DNA from: a bacterium HR17
Lineage (GTDB): Bacteria > Armatimonadota > Fervidibacteria > Fervidibacterales > Fervidibacteraceae
Assembly: GCA_002898575.1 (NCBI GenBank)
Contig: BEHT01000026.1
Span: 1 to 50,909 of the forward strand
Length of the DNA stretch: 50,909 nucleotides
Reading direction: 5' to 3'
In this document: positions 25,782 through 34,402 of the stretch, one piece after another
How the letters are laid out: each line of letters begins with the position of its first letter
Position numbering within the stretch: the stretch's first letter is position 1
Notes under the pieces: generated by a model
The model's database searches: none
What the model was told of the DNA's origin: nothing
The model's input: only the letters and a program-made list of their open reading frames with translations
Made by a program: the position numbers and the translations under genes

Positions 25782-25813
25782 ACGGCAGGCGCTCCTGCCG
25801 TGTGGCAATTATA
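25782..25813 (-). promoter_or_regulatory. Candidate promoter -10 and 5' leader hairpin of the kinase-sigma operon
   Basis: On the minus strand TATAAT occupies 25813-25808. Between it and the kinase ATG lies a perfect inverted repeat, ACGGCAGG/CCTGCCGT, at 25782-25789 and 25794-25801 with a 4-nt loop. It could be an operator or an mRNA hairpin. No convincing -35 is visible, as expected if an alternative sigma factor is used. Confidence 0.45.
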
Positions 25814-25841
25814 GGACGGCAATAAAGGAGGCATGCCCGTC

Positions 25842-26522
25842 ATGCGTGTGTTGGTCGTCGGTGATTTGCACGGTCGGTGGGATGGACTGTGGCAAGCGTT
25901 GGAAACGGAAAAGCCCGCATTGGTGCTCTGCGTCGGCGACTGGGGCGACCCCGGTCAAGTGTCTCGCGACGGCTTTGAACGCTTGCTGGATCGCGTGCCG
26001 GTTCACACCGTGTTCGGAAACCACGACGATTTAGCGCTGTTGCAGACGCTGCAAAACCGTGACGGGACACCTGTCCTACTCCCCCACGGGATCGTCCTTG
26101 ACCGCGACGGGGTGCGGTTGGCAGGCATTAACGGCATCTGGGCAAAAAGCCGCCGCAAACCTCATTACATCACCGCTGAAGAAGTGGCAGCGATCGCTCG
26201 GCAACTGGCGGGGCAGGAGGTGACAGTGCTGTTGACGCACGGCTGTCCCATTGGGTTAGCCGACGAGACGCCGAAGGGCACCCACGGCGGGCAACGGTGT
26301 TTCCTGGAGGCGTTCAGACAGGTGCAACCTCGGTTGCATTTATGCGGGCATTTGCACAGACCCCAAGCGCGGCAGTTGAAAAGCGGACAGTGGGTCATCA
26401 ATGTGGGCGTCACGGCGTTGGGCGATTACGCCGTCGTGGACATCACACCCTCGCAAGTGACCCTGCTCAAGCAGGTCACACCATCGCTACGCGCCGCGCC
26501 GTCGGCTTGGGAAGGGCTTTAA
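25842..26522 (+). CDS. Metallophosphoesterase (YfcE/MJ0936-like)
   Basis: 226 aa from the ATG at 25842, with GGAGG ten bases upstream; the ATG at 25833 is too close to that site. A calcineurin-fold, two-metal phosphoesterase. All motifs are present: GDLHG near residue 7, GDWGD, GNHDD, LLTHGCP and CGHLHRPQ. Small proteins of this type act as phosphodiesterases on varied substrates; none can be assigned here. The gene is divergent from the kinase gene and convergent with the 2Fe-2S protein gene, 12 bp away. Confidence 0.9.
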   Translation: MRVLVVGDLHGRWDGLWQALETEKPALVLCVGDWGDPGQVSRDGFERLLDRVPVHTVFGNHDDLALLQTLQNRDGTPVLLPHGIVLDRDGVRLAGINGIWAKSRRKPHYITAEEVAAIARQLAGQEVTVLLTHGCPIGLADETPKGTHGGQRCFLEAFRQVQPRLHLCGHLHRPQARQLKSGQWVINVGVTALGDYAVVDITPSQVTLLKQVTPSLRAAPSAWEGL

Positions 26523-26534
26523 AGCCACCGCTCC

Positions 26535-27032
26535 CTACGGTGTCTTTTGCGCTTGGGATTGCAACTCACGGGCAGCCGTCAACACCGCTTGCACGATCTT
26601 GTGGTAGCCAGTGCAGCGGCACAAGTTGCCCGCCAACCAGTAACGCACAAACTGCTCGTTCGGGTTAGGGTTTTCGTTCAGCAAAGCGACGGCGTTGACG
26701 ATGAAGCCGGGGGTGCAGATGCCACATTGCAATCCGCCCAACTCTACGAAGGCTTTTTGGACGGGGTGTAACCGCCCGTCTTGGGCGATACCTTCCACCG
26801 TCGTGACGGTGCGTCCGTTGGCGGCGACGGCTAACACTAAGCAGGAAGTGACCGGCTTGCCGTCCAGCAGGACAGTGCAAGCGCCGCAGTCGCCGGTGCC
26901 ACATCCTTCTTTGGGACCCGTGTAGCCCAGACGGTAGCGAAGGACATCCAACAATCGTTCACGGGGCTCCACTTCAATCTCGTGTAAACGCCCGTTGACG
27001 GTCAATCGCACTCGGTTTAATTTGCGCTCCAT
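26535..27032 (-). CDS. 2Fe-2S iron-sulfur subunit of xanthine dehydrogenase/CO dehydrogenase family (CoxS-like)
   Basis: 165 aa from the ATG at 27032, behind GGGAGGT; frame-open sequence upstream is not family-like. It is the small electron-transfer subunit of molybdenum hydroxylases. The plant-ferredoxin-type cluster is KEGCGTGDCGACTVLLDG plus a later Cys, and the second cluster domain has GLQCGICTPGF and NLCRCTGYHKI. All eight ligand Cys appear present. The partner molybdopterin (CoxL) and FAD (CoxM) subunits are not in the window, so it is either separated from them or serves another oxidoreductase. It is divergent from glyS. Confidence 0.9.
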   Translation of the reverse strand: MERKLNRVRLTVNGRLHEIEVEPRERLLDVLRYRLGYTGPKEGCGTGDCGACTVLLDGKPVTSCLVLAVAANGRTVTTVEGIAQDGRLHPVQKAFVELGGLQCGICTPGFIVNAVALLNENPNPNEQFVRYWLAGNLCRCTGYHKIVQAVLTAARELQSQAQKTP

Positions 27033-27085
27033 CCAGCCGACCTCCCTCAAGCGAAGCGCTTTACCCCCGAACGGCGCTTTCAATT

Positions 27086-27115
27086 GTAGCGACACGCTGT
27101 GGCGAGTGACGCTAC
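27086..27115. promoter_or_regulatory. Inverted repeat in the glyS / 2Fe-2S intergenic region
   Basis: GTAGCG-A-CAC pairs with GTG-A-CGCTAC around a 10-nt loop, nine base pairs with one A/A mismatch, ending 25 bp before the glyS ATG. It could be a regulator-binding operator between the two divergent genes or a leader hairpin of glyS. No T-box hallmark sequence accompanies it. Confidence 0.35.
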
Positions 27116-27140
27116 TATTTGGAGCGATGAGGAGGGTGAT

Positions 27141-29282
27141 ATGAAATTGGCGAAAACGCTGCTTTTGGAAATCGGCACGGAAGAGATGCCAGCGCGATTT
27201 ATGGTGCCGGCGCAAGTTCAACTCCGCAAGTTGTTGGAACAGACCCTTGATGAATTGCGGTTGCCGCACGGCACTGTCCGCACAATGGGCACACCGCGCC
27301 GGTTGGCGGCGCTCGTCGCCGATGTCGCCGAACACCAAACGCCTATCATCCGTGAGGTGCGCGGTCCAACCCGTCAAGCCGCCTTTGACGCTCACGGGCG
27401 CCCCACTGAAGCCGCTGAGCGCTTTGCCCGCGCCCAAGGCGTCGCCGTGAGCGATTTAGTCATCAAAGCGACGGACAAAGGCGAGTTCGTCTTCGCCGTC
27501 AAACGCGATGAGGGGCGCCCAGCAATAGAAGTGCTCGCAGCCACGCTGCCACACCTCATCCGCCAGCTATCGTTCCCCAAGACGATGCGCTGGGAGCCCA
27601 GTGGGCTACGGTTCGGACGCCCCATCCGCTGGATCGTCGCCCTGCTAGATGAGGCAATTATCCCGTTTGAGATTGCGGGTGTCCGCAGCGACCGCGTCAC
27701 TTACGGGCGCCGGTTCACCGACGGATCCAGCCGAGGTAAACCCATCTCTTTGACCACTGCCGCCCTCTATGAGTCAGCGTTGGAACTGGGACGGGTCATC
27801 GTTGACCCCGCTCGGCGCCGTGCTCTGCTCCGGTCCCAGGTGCAAGCGGCAGCCGCAGAATGCAACGGCACCGCCCTTATGCCCGACGAATTGTTAGAGG
27901 AGGTGAACTTCCTTGTGGAAGAACCGGTCGCCCTGTTGGGCTCGTTTGACCCGCGCTATCTGGAGTTACCGCCGGAATTGTTAGTCACCGTGATGATGCA
28001 CCACCAGCGCTATTTCCCCATCGCCCGTGCGGCGCCCACGGAGCAACCGTTGCAACTGCTGCCGTTTTTCGTCGTCGTTTGCAACGGCGCTCCTAGCCGC
28101 CCCGAAACGGTGCGTCGGGGGAACGAAAAAGTCATTACAGCGCGCTTTGAAGATGCCCGCTTTTATTTCGCCGAAGACCGCCAGCAACCGCTCACAGCGT
28201 TCGTGCCGCGCTTAGCGGACATCGTGTTCCAACAGGGTTTGGGGACGATGGCAGATAAAACTCAACGGCTCAAAGCGTTGACGGCAGCGCTCTGTGCCCA
28301 ATGGGGCGTTGACGCCGATACCTTTGCTCTCGTCCAGCGCGCCGCTGAACTGTGCAAAGCGGATTTGGCGACGCGATTGGTCAACGAATTCACCGAGTTG
28401 CAAGGTGTCATCGGGCGCATTTACGCTTTGCTGGACGGCGAGCCACCTGCAGTGGCATGGGCGATTGAAGACCACTACAAGCCGCAACCGCCAGATTACA
28501 CCCTACCGCGCCACCTCGTCGGGTGGCTGCTGGCGGTAGCAGACCGCGTGGACACTTTATGTGCGTGTTTTGACCGCGACATGGTGCCTACAGGGTCCCA
28601 TGACCCGTTGGGGTTACGCCGAGCGGCAACGACATTGCTCGTGTTGTTGCGCCACCCTCCCGCCCAAGTAAAGGCGTCGTTGACTGCGTTGCTGGCGTTG
28701 GGGCTGAAGACGCTTGCGGATGCAGGTATAGCGCAAAGTGAGCCCAAGGAGGCGCAAGCGCGTTTGTTGGCGTTTTTGCGGGAACGGTTAGAGGCGTTGT
28801 TGGAGAGCGAAGGGATTGACCATGACCTGCGCGGCGCTGTGCTGGCGGCTGGCATAGACATGGTGCCTGCTGTTTTTGCGCGCGCCGACACCTTGCAAAA
28901 GCTACGACGGGCTCGCCCACACGACTTCCGCACCACTGTAGACACTTTCACCCGCGTGACCAACATCCTCATGCAAGCGCGGCAGCGCGGTGAAAGTCTG
29001 GACGATACCGTGCAGCCGGCGCTTTTCCAGACAGAAGCGGAAAGCGCTTTATATCGCGCCGTTGAGCAAGTGTTCCCTATAGTCACCGAACGCGCTTCAG
29101 CCGGCGATTTCGCCGGCGTCTTTAGTGCATTGGCAGAATTGGCGCCGACCATCAACCGCTTTTTTGACGAGGTGCTGGTCATGCACGAGCAGCCGTCAAT
29201 CCGCCGCAACCGGCTGGCGCTGTTGCATCGGGTGGAACAATTGCTTTTGCATTTAGCCGATTTTCGGTTGGTGCGACAATGA
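27141..29282 (+). CDS. glyS: Glycyl-tRNA synthetase beta subunit
   Basis: 713 aa from the ATG at 27141, five bases after GGAGGGTGAT. This is the large, tRNA-binding beta subunit of the heterotetrameric (alpha2beta2) glycyl-tRNA synthetase. Seen: the family N-terminus LLLEIGTEEMPARF, then TMGTPRRLAALV, SFPKTMRW followed by a RFGRPIRWIVALLD stretch, and a C-terminal anticodon-binding domain (FFDEVLVMHEQPSIRRNRLALL). The catalytic alpha subunit gene glyQ is normally adjacent but is absent here. The subunit must be encoded elsewhere for the enzyme to work. The gene ends 9 bp from the convergent Met-rich protein gene. Confidence 0.95.
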   Translation: MKLAKTLLLEIGTEEMPARFMVPAQVQLRKLLEQTLDELRLPHGTVRTMGTPRRLAALVADVAEHQTPIIREVRGPTRQAAFDAHGRPTEAAERFARAQGVAVSDLVIKATDKGEFVFAVKRDEGRPAIEVLAATLPHLIRQLSFPKTMRWEPSGLRFGRPIRWIVALLDEAIIPFEIAGVRSDRVTYGRRFTDGSSRGKPISLTTAALYESALELGRVIVDPARRRALLRSQVQAAAAECNGTALMPDELLEEVNFLVEEPVALLGSFDPRYLELPPELLVTVMMHHQRYFPIARAAPTEQPLQLLPFFVVVCNGAPSRPETVRRGNEKVITARFEDARFYFAEDRQQPLTAFVPRLADIVFQQGLGTMADKTQRLKALTAALCAQWGVDADTFALVQRAAELCKADLATRLVNEFTELQGVIGRIYALLDGEPPAVAWAIEDHYKPQPPDYTLPRHLVGWLLAVADRVDTLCACFDRDMVPTGSHDPLGLRRAATTLLVLLRHPPAQVKASLTALLALGLKTLADAGIAQSEPKEAQARLLAFLRERLEALLESEGIDHDLRGAVLAAGIDMVPAVFARADTLQKLRRARPHDFRTTVDTFTRVTNILMQARQRGESLDDTVQPALFQTEAESALYRAVEQVFPIVTERASAGDFAGVFSALAELAPTINRFFDEVLVMHEQPSIRRNRLALLHRVEQLLLHLADFRLVRQ

Positions 29283-29291
29283 GAACGCCGG

Positions 29292-31277
29292 CTAATGCCG
29301 ACTGCCTAAATACTTCAGCGCCATGTCCAGCCGTCCGCTCGCCTCTAAAGTGTTTTCAACGGTGTAGGTGTAAAGCACTTTAGCGGCGACATTGCGGAAG
29401 GGAGGTGTAACGGCGCTGGGCGCACCGCTGAACGGTGTCCCATATGGTGGTGGGCTTGGTGCACCTGGCATGGGGCTTTCCGCGCCCGGTGCGCTTTCCA
29501 TCCCTACCCCCGGCATGCCTCTGAACATCGGCGGTTGACCCAGCGCGCCTGGCATAGGTGCCATGCCTGGTCCGAACGCCCCCGGCATGGGGCTGGCTGG
29601 TTGCCCGTAGGGCGTTCCCGTCATCGATGCGCTGGGCTGTTGGGTCTGTTGAAGCAGCGGGAGCACGGAAAGATAGTCAGTCGTAAAAGTCACTTTGACT
29701 TCCACCTTGGCGTAGACGACCCGACCGTTTTGGAGGTCAAACAACAAGGTGCGGGTGCCTTCCCCGATGCCGGTCAGTTTGCGCGCGGTTGGCATTTGGC
29801 CCGTCGTGCCGCCAAAAGGCATCGGACCTGTCGGTACACCCGCCATGGGTGGTGTGCCGCCCCTAAACGGGGCACCTATCATGGGGGCACCCATCGGCGT
29901 CATCCCTTCGCCCATGCCCATCCCAGCCGCCTGCTGCGTTCCGGCGATGTCCAATTCCGCAGCGATTTTGAAGCGGCTAACGATGCGGGCACAAAGGACA
30001 TCTCGCCACATTTCAAATCCGTCCAAACGATGAACGGCGGGCACCTGAATCACGGGTGCGTCGGCGAGAAAGGCATCAGCATTGCGCTCTACCGTGCCGG
30101 TAGCGCCCACCGCAGCGCCAGGTAGGTTGGGGACGCCCAGGGGTCCTGGCATGCCCATCGGACTACTCGGTCGCCCCATCGGCGCTCCCATGCCGGGCGC
30201 GATCGGTCCGTAAGGTGCGGAGCCGCTGGGGGCACCGTAAGGAAATGGGGCGCCGAAAGGACCGACCGCTTCCTCACCGCCGAACCCCCCCGCCCCCATC
30301 GGGGCACCGACAAGGGTCAGGTTTTCCAAGTTGCGAGGCAGCACCATGCGCCCTTGCCATACTTCGCCGATCCTGAGCGGGCGCGCCGGGGTTGACAGGT
30401 CAATGCTGGCTGTTATGAACCGAACGACGCTGGGCAACTCTTGTCCAGTCACCACTTCGCCGTTGGGCAAAAGCGTCAGAAAGCCGAGGCGCTGGCTTTC
30501 AATCGGTTGGAGGCGGAGCCGTGTGGGGTTGGTCGCGCTTGCCATTGGCATGCCGGTCATCGGCGCACCCATCGGAGCCGGCACACCCCCTGCCCAAGGC
30601 GCTCCCATCATCGGTCCGCCCATCGGCGCCCCGCTCATGGGTGCCATCGCTTCGCCGCCCATCATGCCCATTCCCACCCCGGCAGGGGCGATAGGCGCTT
30701 CGCGCTCCAGCGTTCCTTCCTCTACAGAGCGGACCAAGCGTAACAAGCGGTCAACGGTGATGTCGCGGACCGTTTGCAACCACCGAAAAGTTAACTTGCT
30801 GCTCAGATGGGGCACTTTACGCCGAATGGCTTTCGTCGGCACTTCCACCTTTGTTTCCGAAACGCCGCGAAAGGAGTAACTAAAGATTTCGCCGGTGCGC
30901 CCCTGAAAAGTCAACTGGGTTTCACCCTGCGCCAGTCCGGCGCCCGTCAAATCCACCTGAAACTGCACTTGGGCTTCGCCTTCCACGCGATGGCTTTTAT
31001 CTACGCCGACAACCCGCAAAGTGTGGGAACCGGTCAACGCATCGCGTTCTGCGAGGTCAAGGGTCATCTCAAAAGGTGCGGAAACGGCTGCCACAAATTT
31101 GCCGTCCAACCATACCATCACATATCCGTCGTCAGTCGGTTTCTGGACACGCACGGTGAGGCGGCGCGACCGAACGGTTTCGCCGTCGCGGGGAGAAACG
31201 ATGACAACTTGAGCCGTCCCGACACTTGCGACGAGCCCGGTCAGAACAATCGCCAGCGCGCAACCTGCCCAACGCAT
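29292..31277 (-). CDS. Secreted protein with Met/Pro/Gly-rich low-complexity linkers, function unknown
   Basis: 661 aa, start supported by AAGGAGG. It has a signal peptide (MRWAGCALAIVLTGLVASVGTAQ), then an Ig-like domain (VVIVSPRDGETVRSRRLTV) typical of surface proteins. Folded-looking beta segments alternate with four blocks dominated by M, G, P and A, such as GAPMGGPMMGAPWAGG and GMGAPMGRPSSPMGMPG, at about residues 200-250, 320-390, 450-500 and 545-625. The blocks lack charged residues and may be flexible linkers. The repeated Met could bind copper or buffer oxidation, but that is speculation. I do not recognise the folded family. It ends close to glyS and is divergent from the TerC gene. 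Confidence 0.8.
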   Translation of the reverse strand: MRWAGCALAIVLTGLVASVGTAQVVIVSPRDGETVRSRRLTVRVQKPTDDGYVMVWLDGKFVAAVSAPFEMTLDLAERDALTGSHTLRVVGVDKSHRVEGEAQVQFQVDLTGAGLAQGETQLTFQGRTGEIFSYSFRGVSETKVEVPTKAIRRKVPHLSSKLTFRWLQTVRDITVDRLLRLVRSVEEGTLEREAPIAPAGVGMGMMGGEAMAPMSGAPMGGPMMGAPWAGGVPAPMGAPMTGMPMASATNPTRLRLQPIESQRLGFLTLLPNGEVVTGQELPSVVRFITASIDLSTPARPLRIGEVWQGRMVLPRNLENLTLVGAPMGAGGFGGEEAVGPFGAPFPYGAPSGSAPYGPIAPGMGAPMGRPSSPMGMPGPLGVPNLPGAAVGATGTVERNADAFLADAPVIQVPAVHRLDGFEMWRDVLCARIVSRFKIAAELDIAGTQQAAGMGMGEGMTPMGAPMIGAPFRGGTPPMAGVPTGPMPFGGTTGQMPTARKLTGIGEGTRTLLFDLQNGRVVYAKVEVKVTFTTDYLSVLPLLQQTQQPSASMTGTPYGQPASPMPGAFGPGMAPMPGALGQPPMFRGMPGVGMESAPGAESPMPGAPSPPPYGTPFSGAPSAVTPPFRNVAAKVLYTYTVENTLEASGRLDMALKYLGSRH

Positions 31278-31383
31278 CCGCCAGCACCTCCTTGCGGTTG
31301 CCAGTCGCTATTGTAGCACGCCTATACTCCGTCACGGCAACGCAAGGTGCGTTATCCTGAAGGAGCGGGGGTGACGAACTCTG

Positions 31384-32349
31384 ATGACGGAAGCACCGCT
31401 CTGGGCATGGTTTGCGTTTTTAGCGGTGGTCGCTGTCATGCTGATGGTGGACTTAGGCGTGTTCCACCGCCACGCCCACACCGTTTCGCTTCGTGAAGCC
31501 GCTATTTGGAGCGTTGTTTGGATCGTGATGGCGTTGCTGTTTAACTTGGTCGTGCTGTTTTGGATGGGCAAGCGCGAGGCGCTGGAGTTTCTGACGGGCT
31601 ACCTCGTGGAAAAGGCGCTGTCGGCGGACAACATCTTCGTCTTCGCTGTGTTGTTCAACTACTTTGCCGTTCCGCCTGCGTATCGGCACCGCGTGCTGTT
31701 TTGGGGCGTTTTGGGCGCCATCGTGATGCGGTTCATTTTCATCTTAGCAGGCGCAGCGCTGCTCAAAAAGTTCCATTGGGTCGTGTATGTGTTCGGTGCC
31801 ATCGTCGTTCTATCTGGTATCAAATTGCTACGCCGTAAGGACGATCATGTTGACCCAGAGAAAAACCCAGTCATTCAATTGGCGCGGCGGTTCCTCCCCC
31901 TAACGCAAGGCTATGTCGGGCAGCATTTTATCGTCCGAGAAGATGGGCACTGGCGGTTCACCCCTTTGGCGTTGGTTTTACTGGCGGTGGAGACGACGGA
32001 TGTCGTGTTCGCCGTTGACTCGGTGCCCGCCATCTTTGCCATCACCCGCGATCCCTTCATCGTGTTCACTTCCAACATCTGCGCCATCTTGGGGCTGCGG
32101 GCACTCTACTTTCTGCTGGAGGGCGTCATGCAACTGTTTCGCTACCTTGATGAGGGGTTGGCGATCATCCTCATTTTCATCGGCATCAAGATGCTGCTCA
32201 GCGAAGTTTATCCCATCCCCGTCGCCGTTTCGCTGGGAGTCGTGCTGGCGGTGCTGACGATCACGATCCTCCTATCGCTGGTGGCGGAGCGGCGGGAACG
32301 CGCGATGGCGATGCGGTCCGCTGAACCGCACGACGGAGGCGAACTGTGA
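31384..32349 (+). CDS. TerC/Alx family integral membrane protein
   Basis: 321 aa with about eight hydrophobic helices. TerC-type proteins are linked to manganese or other metal export during protein secretion and to tellurite resistance. Seen: the acidic membrane motif VEKALSADNIFVFAVLF and its repeat VETTDVVFAVDSVPAIFA, the two Asp-containing hallmarks of the family, plus a cytoplasmic RRKDDHVDPEKNP loop. No yybP-ykoY manganese riboswitch is visible in the 106-bp upstream gap. It is convergent with ccmB, 7 bp away. Confidence 0.93.
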   Translation: MTEAPLWAWFAFLAVVAVMLMVDLGVFHRHAHTVSLREAAIWSVVWIVMALLFNLVVLFWMGKREALEFLTGYLVEKALSADNIFVFAVLFNYFAVPPAYRHRVLFWGVLGAIVMRFIFILAGAALLKKFHWVVYVFGAIVVLSGIKLLRRKDDHVDPEKNPVIQLARRFLPLTQGYVGQHFIVREDGHWRFTPLALVLLAVETTDVVFAVDSVPAIFAITRDPFIVFTSNICAILGLRALYFLLEGVMQLFRYLDEGLAIILIFIGIKMLLSEVYPIPVAVSLGVVLAVLTITILLSLVAERRERAMAMRSAEPHDGGEL

Positions 32350-32356
32350 AGGGCGC

Positions 32357-33079
32357 TCACCACACAGCCTCAAACAGCAGCGCTCCACCCAACACGGCGG
32401 CGCCAGCGTAAGCGCACAGAAACTGGAGCGGTTCGCGGGGATCAGGCGCAGCGCCAAACGCTGCAGCGGTCGCTTGCAGCGCCGCAGCCAACGCAGGGAA
32501 GAACACGGGAAACGCTGCCACGCCTAACAACGCCCCCCGACTCTGGGCTTTCGCCAAGATGGCACCCAGCAATGTGCCCAGCGCCGCCATTGCCACCGAG
32601 GCGGCGATCACTGCGATCGCCAACGCGCTGGGGACAGTCAAAGGCAACTCCATTACGACCGCGAACAACGGGACGGTGACGAGGCTGACTGCGGTCAACA
32701 ACGCGAAGTTGAACAAGCACTTACCCGCAAACACCGCAATAGGGTCGGCGTTCAACCGCAGCACATCCGCAGTGTGAGCATCTTCCTCTTTGGTGAAGGC
32801 GCGTCCCAAAGCGATGACAGCGGCAAAAAACAATACGACCCACAACACGCCCGCCGCCAAATCGGGCGCCGTCCGCAGCGAACCGACGCTGAGGCTGACA
32901 GCGGTGAGGGCAATGAGGGCGAAAGCGATGGCAGTGGCGCTGGCATGGCGGGTGCGCCATTCTTGGCGCAGGTCTTTGGCGGTGATGGCAAGCGCTTGCC
33001 GCCACCACGCTGAACGCGCCGTCGGTTCAATCTGCGGTGGGCGCTGTGTCGGTGCCCAAGATGATTTGCCGGTCGCCAT
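32357..33079 (-). CDS. ccmB: Heme exporter membrane protein CcmB
   Basis: 240 aa from the ATG at 33079, behind AAAGGG; this start lies 53 bp inside the 3' end of ccmA. CcmB is the permease of the CcmABC complex that supplies heme for cytochrome c maturation. Seen: RQALAITAKDLRQEWRTR before the first helix, as in CcmB; six hydrophobic helices; and a cytoplasmic RAFTKEEDAHTADVLRLN loop. The roughly 30 N-terminal residues before the helix are not typical, so a later start is possible. ccmC and other maturation genes are not adjacent. Confidence 0.85.
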   Translation of the reverse strand: MATGKSSWAPTQRPPQIEPTARSAWWRQALAITAKDLRQEWRTRHASATAIAFALIALTAVSLSVGSLRTAPDLAAGVLWVVLFFAAVIALGRAFTKEEDAHTADVLRLNADPIAVFAGKCLFNFALLTAVSLVTVPLFAVVMELPLTVPSALAIAVIAASVAMAALGTLLGAILAKAQSRGALLGVAAFPVFFPALAAALQATAAAFGAAPDPREPLQFLCAYAGAAVLGGALLFEAVW

Positions 33080-33662
33080 ACGCCACATCCCTTTCATCGT
33101 TGGTTGCGAGAACGACCAACCCCCGCTGTTTTTGAGCAGCAATCAACTCACCCACGAGGTGGCGCCCCGCAGCGTCCAAAAACGCCGTCGGTTCGTCCAA
33201 CAGCAAAACGACGGGCGTATGCACCAACGCCATCGCCAATTTCAACCGCAACCGCATGCCTGATGAAAAGGTCCCGACAAGTTGATGCTGTGCATGGCGC
33301 AACTGCACACGTTCCAGCCATTCTGCGGCGCGTTCCGTCGGGACGCCCTGCAAAGCCGCAACCATTTGCAAGTTTTCTGCGGCGGTCAGTTCGGCATACG
33401 GTTCACAGTCCGGCAGCACAGCACCTAACCATCGCCGCGCCATGCGCGGCGGCACACGCAAACCGTCCCGATGCCACCAAATGGCTCCTTCCGTCGGCGC
33501 GGCTAAGCCGCACAACATCCGCAGCAGCGTCGTTTTGCCCGACCCGTTCGGGCCGACGATAACGACGCATGTCCCGCTGGAAACCGTTACAGACAGGTGC
33601 CGAAACAGCCATCGGCGCCCAAAGGCTTTGCCGAGGTTGTCACAATGTAACGCGACGCCCAT
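33027..33662 (-). CDS. ccmA: ABC transporter ATP-binding protein CcmA-like
   Basis: 211 aa from the ATG at 33662, behind GGAGGG. This is the ATPase partner of CcmB. Walker A is GPNGSGKTTLLRML near residues 38-51, the signature is TFSSGMRLRLKLAMAL, Walker B is VVLLLDEPTAFLD, and a switch-like region reads VLATNDE. The length of about 210 residues is typical of CcmA, and the immediate overlap with ccmB supports the name. Without that context it would only be called a generic exporter ATPase. It is divergent from the cobalamin adenosyltransferase gene. Confidence 0.87.
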   Translation of the reverse strand: MGVALHCDNLGKAFGRRWLFRHLSVTVSSGTCVVIVGPNGSGKTTLLRMLCGLAAPTEGAIWWHRDGLRVPPRMARRWLGAVLPDCEPYAELTAAENLQMVAALQGVPTERAAEWLERVQLRHAQHQLVGTFSSGMRLRLKLAMALVHTPVVLLLDEPTAFLDAAGRHLVGELIAAQKQRGLVVLATNDERDVAYGDRQIILGTDTAPTAD

Positions 33663-33780
33663 GCTGGACCGCCCTCCGTCGGACGCGGTGGCGAACTGCG
33701 GTGCGCGGTGGTGGACAGAATTTTGGGGCGTTGCCGCGCTCTGTGACGATGGCGTTGATGAGGGGAGGTTCAACGCAGCT

Positions 33781-34347
33781 ATGACAAGGCGCCTTTACAC
33801 GCGGCGCGGTGATACGGGCATGACCGATTTAATCGGTGGGCGCGTCCCGAAAAGTCACCAACGCGTGGACGCCTACGGCACTTTGGATGAACTCAACGCG
33901 ACGCTAGGATTGCTGCGGGCGCATTTGACGGACGCCCAACTGGCGCGCTTGGTGGCGCAAATCCAACGGGATGTGTTTACGCTGGGTGCGGAACTGGCGA
34001 CAGCCCCATCGCACCGACCGTCGGTGCGCCTGTCGGCAACCCGCCTTCGGGCGTTGGAGCGGCAAATAGACCAGTTCCAACAAGAAGCCCCGATACCGCC
34101 GCAATTTGTCCTGCCTGGTGGGACGGTAGCGGCTGCCCTCGCGCAGGTCGCCCGCGCAGTCTGTCGGCGCGCGGAGCGACGCGTGGTCGCGTTGGCGGCT
34201 GAGGAACCAGTGCGCCCAACCGTGCTGGGCTACTTGAACCGTTTGTCGGATTGGCTGTTCGCCCTAGCGTTAGTGATCAATCACCGCAACGGCGTGCGAG
34301 AGACCACGTGGCGGGGACGGCGCCGCAAGGCGTCCCCCACCGCGTGA
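33781..34347 (+). CDS. Cob(I)alamin adenosyltransferase, PduO type
   Basis: 188 aa from the ATG at 33781. It transfers the adenosyl group of ATP to cob(I)alamin, giving coenzyme B12. The family N-terminus is clear: TRRGDTGMTDLIGGRVPKSH, whose Gly-Asp-x-Gly loop binds ATP, followed by RVDAYGTLDELNATLGLL. Near the C-terminus are CRRAERRVVAL and YLNRLSDWLFALA, which complete the trimer-interface active site. No cobalamin riboswitch is seen in the 118-bp upstream gap. The following WD40 gene is on the same strand, 55 bp on. Confidence 0.93.
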   Translation: MTRRLYTRRGDTGMTDLIGGRVPKSHQRVDAYGTLDELNATLGLLRAHLTDAQLARLVAQIQRDVFTLGAELATAPSHRPSVRLSATRLRALERQIDQFQQEAPIPPQFVLPGGTVAAALAQVARAVCRRAERRVVALAAEEPVRPTVLGYLNRLSDWLFALALVINHRNGVRETTWRGRRRKASPTA

Positions 34348-34402
34348 AAGTTGGCGCGTCAAGGACATGGCGCCTAAAATTTGTGCTGGAGGTGTTTCGG
34401 GC

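Noticed and set aside
31278-31383. yybP-ykoY manganese riboswitch before the TerC gene
   Set aside because: The gap is too short and lacks the conserved paired elements.
33663-33780. Cobalamin riboswitch before the adenosyltransferase gene
   Set aside because: No B12-box-like sequence is visible in 118 bp.
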